Shown: positions 43,514 to 55,385 of the stretch, in pieces
How the letters are laid out: each line of letters starts with the position of its first letter
Position numbering within the stretch: the first letter of the stretch is position 1
Source: Arctopsyche grandis
Taxonomy: Eukaryota; Arthropoda; Insecta; Trichoptera; Hydropsychidae
Assembly (NCBI RefSeq): GCF_051622035.1
Contig: NC_135362.1
Location: 29,757,001-29,821,000, forward strand
Length of the DNA stretch: 64,000 bases
Reading direction: 5' to 3'
Program-made: the position numbers and the translations under genes
Notes under the pieces: generated by a model
What the model was told of the DNA's origin: nothing
The model's input: the letters and a program-made list of their open reading frames with translations, nothing else
The model's database searches: none

Positions 43514-44132
43514 CGTAATTGTACGGCAGAGAGTTCAGAGCTGTTTGTGAATTGCTTAGAAGCGATGCACATACATACATTTTAAAATTTTATTTTACAT
43601 GTTCGACCTGTCAACAAACCCTACTATTTTCACTCAGATTTTCTTTACTTTTTTGAACAAATTAATGTTTTTAAGCGTACTGTACTTATTTTAGACGAAT
43701 AAAATTTATGTGATATGAAACTTTAGGATCTCTTCTTTCATTTTAGTAAAATAAAGTTTGCATGAATTGCACTTTAAAAAAATAATCAATAATAAATAAG
43801 CGTATTGTGGAACTCCAATTTTCTACTTATTTTCATTCTTTATTTATATTAGAAAGCATCTACACGAGATAATAAGAGAAAACACCGAAAGGCTTTTTAT
43901 TAAAAAATTCAAAGATTTAGAAGAAAAAAAGAGTAATCGTTACAAAGTGCTGTCCTGCGAAACTTCATGAATTAGGAAAAATTATCAACAATTTTAAGAT
44001 TGTTTAAAATCGTCAATAGCTCGCATGTTATAGTACAGAAAGCTATTTTCTGAGAAAAACCTTCGGCTGCTCTCGGTTCACATCTAGGTGGATGTCTTGG
44101 AAGCTTAGCATTGCCGAGTTCTACCGATAGAG
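43514..44132 (+). pseudogene. Broken penultimate Nf1 exon (unit 4)
   Basis: 5' fragment 43514-43567 (first codon CGT instead of TGT, after CCTTTTCAG) and 3' fragment from 44058 to 44132, interrupted by the same foreign segment but with its internal acceptor deleted. Confidence 0.88.
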
Positions 44133-44767
44133 GTCATTATAATTTGGGATCCACGACGTAAGGTCCAATGATATAAGATCCAACGATAAAGGTGCCACGA
44201 AAGAAGATCCACCCGACCAAATGTCCACCTGATAAGTGATCCAGACGATAAAAAACCCAGATGATAAAACGTTTAATTCTTTTATACTTTTCTGATACTT
44301 TTACTTAAAAGTAAAAAGTACATACTATATATTTTTGTTGATTTTGAATTGTGTACTTCCATATCTGTGATAAGTAATAACTTATAAATGATTTACTATT
44401 AAATTGTTAAAATTTGTTGAAATCGATCGATTGTGATTGTTTATTGTTATTTCTTCATTGTAATCGATCGTTGGATTTTCTTCTTCATATTTTAACATTT
44501 TTGTAGACGATATCCTATAATTAATTGTAATCATACATGATATTTTAATTTATGTAATTCAAAACACTTTTAGTTTTGATTTATAATGTAAACGATATTT
44601 GTGTAAAAAATTAATTCATATAAGAAAATCAAACATTTCTAATAAAATTGTCATAAATTAAAAAGAATTTCAGTTCAAATTCAATAATTTTAATAACTTA
44701 ATTGTATACAAGTGAATTTTTGTGTATATAAATATATTAAATTTAATAATACATTAAAAAGAAAAGG

Positions 44768-45578
44768 TCACATAACACTGCATAACTTTTTAGTTCTTTT
44801 CGATATCATAAAAGTGGCCATGATTGCTTCGGCAAATACGTTATTTAAACCTTCCTAAAATCGAAAAAAGAATACATTTCAATATTTTTATTAAATACAT
44901 CAGTTAAAAATACATATTATGAAATAAAACTGACCCGTGTTAGAGCCGAACATTCAACATATTTAACGGCTTCCAGTTCTTTAGCCAACTTTTCCCCTTG
45001 CTTAGGCTGAATAACTCTCTGATTTTGTTTCTGTAATTTATTGATAATTTCTGTATCGTCCCTTTGATCTATCCGAGTGCCGACCAATAAAAACTGAGGT
45101 TTTTTATTGAAATGAGCGATCTCTGGCACCCACTGCACCACAGAATAAGAAATTAAAATATTTGTATTCAAATTATTGATAATTTCCACGCCTATAATAT
45201 ATGTATGTATATGAATGCTTACTTTAAATTTAACATTTGCAAACGAATCTGGATAAACAACACTAAAACAGACCAGAAACACGTTAGTGTTTGGATAACT
45301 CAACGGCCTCAACCTATCGTATTCTTCCTGTCCTGGAATATAAATATAATTTAAATATTTTATTCAGTATAAATTTAATTGAATATGATAATACCTGCTG
45401 TATCAAATAAGCTCAAATCGTGTGGTTCTCCTCTAATAAGCACCACTGCTACATAGGTGTCAAATACGGTCGGGACGTATTCTACTGGAAATTTATTATT
45501 AGCATAACTCATCAACATTGACGTTTTGCCGACTGCACCATCTCCTACCACCACGCATTTTATTAATGGCTTCGACAT
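44768..45578 (-). CDS. Cdc42-like GTPase copy 5
   Basis: Exons 45578-45395, 45332-45223, 45132-44935, 44854-44768, 192 residues, no lesion. MSKPLIKC start; P-loop GDGAVGKTS; switch [11 protein letters not shown] (T35, Y40 kept); switch [12 protein letters not shown] (D63 to E). The middle domain has RGEPHD and [14 protein letters not shown] in the Rho insert. Exon 4 is the [16 protein letters not shown] + CSVM version shared with copy 3, whereas its duplicate copy 7 has the version of copies 4 and 6. Conversion of exon 4 after the 8.1-kb duplication is the simplest explanation. Confidence 0.92.
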
Positions 45579-47357
45579 TTTTCTATGCTGTTGTGAGGAT
45601 TGTGTTTGTTGTATTGATTATATTCTGGAATTATTATGAAATCACATTCAAAACATATTTTCAACTGTCATTTTATTTTTATTTAGAGTTGGTAAGCTAA
45701 TTTTTTCTAAGTTAACTTCGAGGTTTCGTTCCGAACAGGGCCGCGCCTTGGAGTTCAGCCGCCTGTGTGCAACTTAAATCGGCCGCACTTTGATTTTATT
45801 AGCATTAGTATAAATCATATTAATTCTGGGTCTGGTGTTGAAAATTTTTACAATAAAAAATAACCAGAAAACCAAAACATTTAGTTCTGAACAGGACCAG
45901 ATGACTAGAGAGGCTGAACATTTTCAAGTTCATTCGTGTTTTTACCCCCAATCCCACATCTAGGAAATTGTTCTTTCGATGACCAATCAATACTCAACAT
46001 CCTTAAAGTCAATGGCAATGTCAGTCGCAGAAATAATATATGTAGCATAAAATACCTAACTCTGTGCGGACCGAAGCTAAGTATACCTGCTATCCCGTTA
46101 TTTCCCCGAATTATAGTTCGCGTGTGTCACAAGTTGTAACTTGCAACAGCAATCCACAAGTATTCAACAAGACAATCGTTTTGCCTGTGTGCGTTACACA
46201 CATATGTACGTATGGTGGGTACGGCCCTGATTCCGAAGCATTACTTTGCAATTTTAATGTATTCAAGCAACTTTAAATTAAAAAAAAAATAGCTATACAA
46301 TTGCGTGGAAATTGCTAACTCGCTATCTCGAATCATTGCCTTTACATTGTAGATAAAACCAAATAATATATACTGGGCCCATAATTGTAAAGTAATTCTA
46401 CAATACATATACCTACATGAAATATTTTAGTCAATATAATATTTTATAATAGTCACATCAATATATTTTGTTATTGTGTTTGATTACTTAATTTATTTTA
46501 CACTTAATCTATGTTTTATATATATGTACTCTTACTCTTAACTGTCGAATTTGTGATGAACTACAGAACTATTGTCGTGTCTGATGCCGGTTTTTCACGT
46601 TATGATGGTTAAAACGTGTAAAACGATAGATTAAAATGTTTTAATTTATCTTATCTTATTATCTGTCTTGTCGATATTAGAAATACCTTGTGAATTAGAG
46701 ATGCTATCAGTTATATAATTAATTGGACTATAAGTTATGTATATAAAATTTTCAATCTTAAGGATAGTTGAAATTTACTATCAGATCAGCGTTAAATAAA
46801 TCAGCATTAAATAAACGCATCACATTTCTGAAAAGCTCCATATTTGCAATTATTGGCCAGTACTTATTTATAGCAAGAATGTCAGCATCCTGGGCTTGAA
46901 CTTGGTATGCAAATAACGTTTTACTTTTAGTATTTTCTCAAAATATCGCAGACGATAATAAAAGTCAATGGAGGGTTTATGCGAGCACGTACGCATTTTT
47001 GAAAATGCATTAAAGACGACTTTCGTCTCTTTTCGGTAGAGAAGACCCCTTTTTTGTAATGCCTTCGGCTCCTAGCAAAGTAAATCTGCCACTCGATAAA
47101 ACTGCAAATGAAAATCTAGATAAATGTGACCACGAAAGAAGCTCACAAAGAAAAATCCAAATAAAATAATAAACCTTTTTGTATGTTTTTCAGCTTTGAA
47201 AATAAATATTTATGTAAGTGAGGTTTTTCCGACGTGTTTTAAAATTGTTACAAATATATTAAAGCAAGTTATTTGATTTTAGGTTTATTCGAATTCAATA
47301 ATATAAATGAGAATAAAAAGCCTAGCAGTATATTGTTTGTCCTATGTTCCTTTTCAG

Positions 47358-47970
47358 TGTAATTGTACGGCAGAGAGTTCAGAGCTGTTCGTGAATTGCT
47401 TAGAAGCGATGCACATACATTCATAACTATTTTCACTCAGATTTTCTTTACTTTTTTGAACAAATTGATGTTTTTAAGCGTACTGTACTTATTTTAGACG
47501 AATAAAATTTATGTGATATGAAACTTTAGGATCTCTACTTTCATTTTAGTAAAATAAAGTTTGCATGAATTGCACTTTAAAAAAATAATCAATAATAATT
47601 AAGCGTACTGTGGAACTGCAATTTTCTACTTATTTTCATTCTTTATTTATATTCCAGTATCTGAGGATTCTGTCATGTCTATGAACCGGAAAGCATCTAC
47701 ACGAGATAATAAGAGAAAACACCGAAAGGCTTTTTATTAAAAAATTCAAAGATTTAGAAGAAAAAAAAGAGTAATCGTTACAAAGTGCTGTCCTGCGAAA
47801 CTTCATGAATTAGGAAAAATTATCAACAATTTTAAGATTGTTTAAAATCGTCAATAACTCGCATGTTATAGTACAGAAAGCTATTTTCTGAGAAAAACCT
47901 TCGGCTGCTCTCGGTTCACATCTAGGTGGATGTCTTGGAAGCTTAGCATTGCCGAGTTCTACCGATAGAG
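47358..47970 (+). pseudogene. Broken penultimate Nf1 exon (unit 5)
   Basis: 5' fragment 47358-47411 and 3' fragment from about 47896 to 47970. The foreign middle part keeps the internal acceptor (TTATATTCCAG ending 47657) and its short frame, as in unit 3. Confidence 0.88.
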
Positions 47971-48634
47971 GTCATTATAATTTGGGATCCACGACGTAAG
48001 GTCCAATGATATAAGATCCAACGATAAAGGTGCCACGAAAGAAGATCCACCCGACCAAATGTCCACCTGATAAGTGATCCAGACGATAAAAAACCCAGAT
48101 GATAAAACGTTTAATACTTTTATACTTTTCTGATACTTTTACTTAAAAGTAAAAAGTACATACTATATATTTTTGTTGATTTTGAATTGTGTACTTCCAT
48201 ATCTGTGATAAATAATAATTTATAAATGATTTACTATGAAATTGTTAAAATTTGTTGAAATCGATCAACCAAAATGTGATTGTTTATTGTTATTTCTTCA
48301 TTGTAATCGATCGTTGGATTTTCTTCTTCATATTTTAACAAAGCGAACTACGTATAAGAAAGTTTTGTAGACGCTATCCTATAATTTATTGTAATCATAC
48401 ATGATATTTTAATTTATGTAATTCAAAACATTTTTAGTTTTGATTTATAATGCAATCGATATTTGTGTATAAAAATAATTCATATTAGAAAATCAAAACA
48501 TTTCTAGTAAAATTGTCATAAATTAAAAAGAATTTCAGTTCAAATTCAATAATTTTATTAACTTAATTGTATACAATTGAATTTTTGAGTATATAAATAT
48601 ATCAAAAATTCAATAATACATTAAAAAGAAAAGG

Positions 48635-49459
48635 TCACATAACACTGCATAAATTTTTAGTGCTTTTCCGTTTGATAAAAGTGGCCATGATTGCTTCGTC
48701 AAATACGTCATTTAGACCTTCCTAAAATCGAAAAAAAAAATACATTTCAATATTTTTATAAAAAATACATAATTTAAACATACAAATTATTAAATAAAAC
48801 TGACCCGTGTCAGAGCCGAACATTCAACATATTTAACGGCTTTCAGTTCTTTAGCCAACTTTTCCCCTTCTTCAGGCTGAATAACTTTCTCTCTTATATT
48901 CCCTAATTCATTGATAATTTTTGGATCGTCCCTTTGATCTATCCGAGTGCCGACCAATAAAAACGGAGTTTTCTTATTGAAATGAGCGATCTCTGGCACC
49001 CACTGCACCAAAGAATAAGAAATTAAAATATTTGTATTCACATTATTGATAATGTTCACGCCTATAATATATGTATGTTTATAACATATGTATACGAATG
49101 CTTACTTTAAATTTAACATTGTCAAACGAATCTGGATAAACAACACTAAAACAGACCAGAAACACGTTAGTGTTTGGATAACTCAATGGCCGTAACCTAT
49201 CGAAATCTTCCTGTCCTGGAATATAAATATAATTTAAATATTTTATTCAGTACATTGAATCGAATATGATAATACCTGCTGTATCGAATAAGCTGAAATC
49301 GTGTGGCTCTCCTCCAATAAGCACCATTGTTACATAGCTGTCAAACATGGTCGGGATGTATTCTTCTGGAAATTTATTATTAGCATAACTCATCAACATT
49401 GTCGTTTTGCCGACTGCACCATCTCCTACCACCACGCATTTTATTAATGGCTTCGACAT
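48635..49459 (-). CDS. Cdc42-like GTPase copy 6
   Basis: Exons 49459-49276, 49215-49106, 49002-48805, 48721-48635, 192 residues, no lesion. Near twin of copy 4: same P-loop, switch [11 protein letters not shown] and [10 protein letters not shown]. Visible differences are GNIREK for GNIKEK and ELKAVKY for ELKSVKY. Exon 4 gives KRKSTKNL-type tail and CSVM. Preceded by the same AGGTCTGACC MITE as copy 4. Confidence 0.92.
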
Positions 49460-49566
49460 TTTTCTATGCTGTTGTGAGGATTGTGTTTGTTGTGTTGATT
49501 ATATTCTGGAATTATTATGAAATCACATTCAAAACATATTTTTAACTATCATTTTATTTTTATTCA

Positions 49567-49745
49567 AGGTCTGACCGCACTATACGGCCGTCGACTGCTG
49601 CAGCACGACACAACACGGCAAAGTTGATACAAAAGGAAACTCTGTCGCGTGACGCGTAGTGCGTTATATCTCATACAATTTCATACAAACAATATTTGGC
49701 CGCACGCTGCCGTTCGTGTCGCAGACGCATAGTGCGGTCAGACTT
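49567..49745. mobile_element. 179-bp MITE upstream of copy 6
   Basis: Duplicate of 41426-41604; the right end is GCGGTCAGACT, one base different. Same position relative to the GTPase. Confidence 0.87.
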
Positions 49746-50095
49746 TTAGAGTTGCTAAGCTATTTTTTCTAAGTTAACTTCGAGGTTGCGTTCAAACTTA
49801 CACACTCAAAACATATTTTTTACTATCATTTTATTTTTATTTAGAGTTGTTAAGCTAATTTTTTAAGTTTCGAGGCTGCTCTCCGAACAGGGCCGCGCCT
49901 AGGAGTGCAAACTTAAATTTTATCAGCATTTGTATAAATCATATTAATTCGGGGTCTAGTGTTGACAATTTTAATCACTGTTTAAATTAACCAGAAAAAC
50001 AGAAATAAAACCAAAACATTTAGTTCTGAACAGGACCAGATGACGAGAGAGACTGAACGTTTTCAAGTTCATCCATGAAAAAATAGTGTTTTTAC

Positions 50096-50451
50096 CAGAG
50101 AAATGTTATAATAATAGAAGGGCCCTTACGAATAAATAATTGTTGTCAATATTACGCGGTACGTCTCTATAAATACGCTACAACGCACGGAATACAATCG
50201 GATCAATTTACTTATAAAAATATATCCCATGTTGTTTATTGTGTGTTTTTGAATGCACTGTGCAATTTTTAACGATGCTTGCCCATCTTACGAGTAATAT
50301 AAACGAACAGATCAGTTTTTATCGGACATACGTCGAGCACCAAGCATCAAATACAACTGATGCTAAAATTATTTAAGATTGTCTGTGGATAATCGTCACT
50401 TGACAACAATATGACGCCTAAAGCCACTTCTATTATTATAACATTTCTCTG
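50096..50451. mobile_element. hAT-type MITE in unit 6
   Basis: CAGAGAAATG...CATTTCTCTG with the GTTTTTAC duplication intact on both sides (50088-50095 and 50452-50459). Confidence 0.87.
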
Positions 50452-51611
50452 GTTTTTACCCCCAATCCCACATCTAGGAAATTGTTCTTTCGATGACCAA
50501 TCAATACTCAACGTCCTTAAAGTCAATGGCAATGTCAGTCGCAAAGATAATATAACATAAAAGACATAAATCTATGCGGACCGAAGCTATACCTGCTATC
50601 CCGTTATTTCCCCAAATTATAGTCGGGGTGATAAAACCAAATTATATATACTGGGCCCATAATTGTAAAGTAATTCTACAATACATGAAATATTTTAATA
50701 TTTAGTGTTATCAACACATGTTAATATAATATAATATTATATAATAGTTACATAAATATATTTTATTATTGTAATTGATTGCTTCATTTATTTTGCACTT
50801 AATATATGTATTATATATACCTTACAATTAACTGCCTAATATGTGATGAACTATAGAAAGATTGTCGGGTCTGATGTCAGTTTATCTCGCCATGGTTGAT
50901 ATGTAGTTAAAAACGTGTAAAATGATAGTTTAAAATATTTTATTTTATCTTATCGTATTATTTTTCTAATCAACATTAGAAATTCCTTGTGGATTAAAGA
51001 TGCTAACATATATATTTATAATTAATTGGACTACAAGTTATGTATATAAAATTTTCAGTCTTAAGGATAGTTGAAATTTACTATTAGATCAGTGTATTTT
51101 GCGTTCGTTAATGCATCAGCTAAGGGAAACCTCTCACAATGTGATTTAAACCATGGCAACTATGTATATAAAGCTGCAGTATTTTCTCAAAATATCGCAG
51201 CCGATAATAAAAGTCAATGGAGGGTTTATGCGAGCACGTCCGCATTTTCGAAAATGCATTAAATACGACTTTCTTCTTCATTCGGTAGAGAAGACCCATT
51301 TTTTGTAATGCCTTCGGCTCCTAGCGAAGTAAATCTGCCACTCGATAAAACTGCAAATGAAAATCTAGATAGAAAAATGTGACCACGACAGAAGCTCATA
51401 AAGAAAGCTACCCACAAAATACTTAACCTTTTTTGTATGTTTTTCAGCTTTGAAAATAAAGATTTATGTAAGTGAGGTTTTTCCGACGTGTTTTAAAATT
51501 GTTACAAATATATTAAAGCAAGTTATTTGATTTTAGGTTTATTCGAATTCAATAATATAAATGAGAATAAAAAGCCTAGTAGTATAGTGTTTGTCCTATA
51601 TTCCTTTTCAG

Positions 51612-52234
51612 CGTAATTGTACGGCAGAGAGTTCAGAGCTGTTTGTGAATTGCTTAGAAGCGATGCACATATGTACATACATTTTAAAATTTTATTTTAC
51701 ATGTTCGACCTGTCAACAAACCCTACTATTTTCACTCAGATTTTCTTTACTTTTTTGAACAAATTAATGTTTTTAAGCGTACTGTACTTATTTTAGACGA
51801 ATAAAATTTATGTGATATGAAACTTTAGGATCTCTTCTTTCATTTTAGTAAAATAAAGTTTGCATGAATTGCACTTTAAAAAAATAATCAATAATAAATA
51901 AGCGTATTGTGGAACTCCAATTTTCTACTTATTTTCATTCTTTATTTATATTAGAAAGCATCTACACGAGATAATAAGAGAAAACACCGAAAGGCTTTTT
52001 ATTAAAAAATTCAAAGATTTAGAAGAAAAAAAGAGTAATCGTTACAAAGTGCTGTCCTGCGAAACTTCATGAATTAGGAAAAATTATCAACAATTTTAAG
52101 ATTGTTTAAAATCGTCAATAGCTCGCATGTTATAGTACAGAAAGCTATTTTCTGAGAAAAACCTTCGGCTGCTCTCGGTTCACATCTAGGTGGATGTCTT
52201 GGAAGCTTAGCATTGCCGAGTTCTACCGATAGAG
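51612..52234 (+). pseudogene. Broken penultimate Nf1 exon (unit 6)
   Basis: 5' fragment 51612-51665 (CGT first codon as in unit 4) and 3' fragment to 52234, with the acceptor-less version of the foreign segment between. Confidence 0.88.
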
Positions 52235-52869
52235 GTCATTATAATTTGGGATCCACGACGTAAGGTCCAATGATATAAGATCCAACGATAAAGGTGCCAC
52301 GAAAGAAGATCCACCCGACCAAATGTCCACCTGATAAGTGATCCAGACGATAAAAAACCCAGATGATAAAACGTTTAATACTTTTATACTTTTCTGATAC
52401 TTTTACTTAAAAGTAAAAAGTACATACTATATATTTTTGTTGATTTTGAATTGTGTACTTCCATATCTGTGATAAGTAATAACTAATAAATGATTTACTA
52501 TTAAATTGTTAAAATTTGTTGAAATCGATCGATTGTGATTGTTTATTGTTATTTCTTCATTGTAATCGATCGTTGGATTTTCTTCTTCATATTTTAACAT
52601 TTTTGTAGACGATATCCTATAATTAATTGTAATCATACATGATATTTTAATTTATGTAATTCAAAACACTTTTAGTTTTGATTTATAATGTAAACGATAT
52701 TTGTGTAAAAAATTAATTCATATAAGAAAATCAAACATTTCTAATAAAATTGTCATAAATTAAAAAGAATTTCAGTTCAAATTCAATAATTTTAATAACT
52801 TAATTGTATACAAGTGAATTTTTGTGTATATAAATATATTAAATTTAATAATACATTAAAAAGAAAAGG

Positions 52870-53683
52870 TCACATAACACTGCATAACTTTTTAGTGCTT
52901 TTCCGTTTGATAATAGTGGCCATGATTGCTTCGTCAAATACGTCATTTAGACCTTCCTAAAATCGAAAAAAAAAATACATTTCAATATTTTTATAAAAAA
53001 TACATCATTTAAACATACATATTATTAAATAAAACTGACCCGTGTCAGAGCCGAACATTCAACATATTTAACGGCTTTCAGTTCTTTAGCCAACTTTTCC
53101 CCTTGCTTACGCTGAATAACTCTCTGTTTTTGTTTCTGTAATTTATTGATAATTTCTGTATCGTCCCTTTGATCTATCCGAGTGCCGACCAATAAAAACT
53201 GAGGTTTGTTATTGAAATGAGCGATCTCTGGCACCCACTGCACCACAGAATAAGAAATTAAAATATTTGTATTCAAATTATTGATAATTTCCACGCCTAT
53301 AATATATGTATGTATATGAATGCTTACTTTAAATTTAACATTTTCAAACGAATCTGGATAAACAACACTAAAACAGACCAGAAACACGTTAGTGTTTGGA
53401 TAACTCAATGGCCTCAACCTATCGTAATCTTCCTGTCCTGGAATATAAATATAATTTAAATATTTTATTTAGTATAAATTTAATTGAATATGATAATACC
53501 TGCTGTATCGAATAAGCTGAAATCGTGTGGTTCTCCTCTAATAAGCACCACTGCTACATAGGTGTCAAATACGGTCGGGACGTATTCTACTGGAAATTTA
53601 TTATTAGCATAACTCATCAACATTGACGTTTTGCCGACTGCACCATCTCCTACCACCACGCATTTTATTAATGGCTTCGACAT
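52870..53683 (-). CDS. Cdc42-like GTPase copy 7
   Basis: Exons 53683-53500, 53437-53328, 53237-53040, 52956-52870, 192 residues, no lesion. Twin of copy 5 in exons 1-3 ([26 protein letters not shown]) but exon 4 ([16 protein letters not shown] + CSVM) is of the copy 4/6 type. Q61 and T35 are kept. The proline/lysine change IQPKQ to IQRKQ lies near the end of the insert helix. Confidence 0.92.
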
Positions 53684-55139
53684 TTTTCTATGCTGTTGTG
53701 AGGATTGTGTTTGTTGTATTGATTATATTCTGGAATTATTATGAAATCACATTCAAAACATATTTTCAACTGTCATTTTATTTTTATTTAGAGTTGCTAA
53801 GCTAATTTTTTCTAAGTTAACTTCGAGGTTTCGTTCCGAACAGGGCCGCGCCTTGGAGTTCAGCCGCCTGTGTGCAACTTAAATCGGCCGCACTTTGATT
53901 TTATTAGCATTAGTATAAATCATATTAATTCTGGGTCTGGTGTTGAAAATTTTTACAATAAAAAATAACCAGAAAACCAAAACATTTAGTTCTGAACAGG
54001 ACCAGATGACTAGAGAGGCTGAACATTTTCAAGTTCATTCGTGTTTTTACCCCCAATCCCACATCTAGGAAATTGTTCTTTCGATGACCAATCAATACTC
54101 AACATCCTTAAAGTCAATGGCAATGTCAGTCGCAGAGATAATATATGTAGCATAAAATACCTAACTCTGTGCGGACCGAAGCTAAGTATACCTGCTATCC
54201 CGTTATTTCCCCGAATTATAGTTCGCGTGTGTCACAAGTTGTAACTTGCAACAGCAATCCACAAGTATTCAACAAGACAATCGTTTTGCCTGTGTGCGTT
54301 ACACACATATGTACGTATGGTGGGTACGGCCCTGATTCCGAAGCATTACTTTGCAATTTTAATGTATTCAAGCAACTTTAAATTTAAAAAAAAATAGCTA
54401 TACAATTGCGTGGAAATTGCTAACTCGCTATCTCGAATCATTGCCTTTACATTGTAGATAAAACCAAATAATATATACTGGGCCCATAATTGTAAAGTAA
54501 TTCTACAATACATATACCTACATGAAATATTTTAGTCAATATAATATTTTATAATAGTCACATCAATATATTTTGTTATTGTGTTTGATTACTTAATTTA
54601 TTTTACACTTAATCTATGTTTTATATATATGTACTCTTACTCTTAACTGTCGAATTTGTGATGAACTACAGAACTATTGTCGTGTCTGATGCCGGTTTTT
54701 CACGTTATGATGGTTAAAACGTGTAAAACGATAGATTAAAATGTTTTAATTTATCTTATCTTATTATCTGTCTTGTCGATATTAGAAATACCTTGTGAAT
54801 TAGAGATGCTATCAGTTATATAATTAATTGGACTATAAGTTATGTATATAAAATTTTCAATCTTAAGGATAGTTGAAATTTACTATCAGATCAGCGTTAA
54901 ATAAATCAGCATTAAATAAACGCATCACATTTCTGAAAAGCTCCATATTTGCAATTATTGGCCAGTACTTATTTATAGCAAGAATGTCAGCATCCTGGGC
55001 TTGAACTTGGTATGCAAATAACGTTTTACTTTTAGTATTTTGTCAAAATATCGCAGACGATAATAAAAGTCAATGGAGGGTTTATGCAAGCACGTACGCA
55101 TTTCCGAAAACATATTAATGACGACTTTCGTCTTCGTTC

Positions 55140-55385
55140 GGTAGAGAAGAAGAATATTTATTTAAGTGAGGTTTTTCGACGTGTTTTAAAATTCTTATAA
55201 ATATATTAAAGCGAGTTATTTGATTTTAGGTTTATTCGAATCCAATAATATAAATGAGTAAGTATACGAGATTGCCAAGTCCTACCGATAGGGGTAATTA
55301 TAATTTGCTATCAACAGATGTATTGAGATTTTATACACACATATTATATTGTAAATTATTGCTAATATTATACATAATTAGGGTT
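55140..55385 (+). pseudogene. Right-edge Nf1 3'-end fragment
   Basis: Contains the end of the penultimate Nf1 exon (ATTGCCAAGTCCTACCGATA), its intron start GTAATTATAATTTGC and TTGAGATTTTATA. It then jumps to Nf1 3'-flank-like sequence (CACATATTATATTGTAAATT). Unlike the other units it lacks the foreign middle segment and phrase repeat, so it represents a different, probably older, break of the parent sequence. Confidence 0.75.

Larger units (their letters stand above)
38830..46950. repeat. 8.1-kb higher-order block A (GTPase copies 4+5)
   Basis: Almost base-for-base repeated at 46970-55060: GTPase stops shift 40493 to 48635 (8142) and 44768 to 52870 (8102). The difference is due to a small deletion near 50625 in block B. 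The junction between A and B lies about 46.92-47.02 kb. Confidence 0.9.
46970..55060. repeat. 8.1-kb higher-order block B (GTPase copies 6+7)
   Basis: Second copy of 38830-46950, including GTPases, the AGGTCTGACC MITE, the hAT MITE, broken Nf1 exons and phrase repeats. Scattered single-base differences show it is a real second copy in the sequence, although assembly duplication cannot be fully excluded from sequence alone. Confidence 0.9.

Noticed and set aside
45518-45700. Plus-strand frames repeated beside each GTPase (also 53623-53805)
   Set aside because: They are antisense shadows of GTPase exon 1 and its upstream flank; their conservation comes from the duplication.
39216-52234. A second Nf1 gene
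   Set aside because: Only pieces of one exon and its introns recur, the frame is broken by a replacement segment, and no other Nf1 exon is found in the array.
45936-54381. Repeated small plus-strand frames starting MFLPPIPH and MRTEAKYTC
   Set aside because: They lie in array spacer, are interrupted by the MITE in other units and show no splice context or family motif.
38830-55060. Pure assembly duplication
   Set aside because: The two 8.1-kb blocks differ at scattered bases, by a small deletion near 50625 and by exon-4 content, so a true duplication is preferred, although only long reads can settle it.
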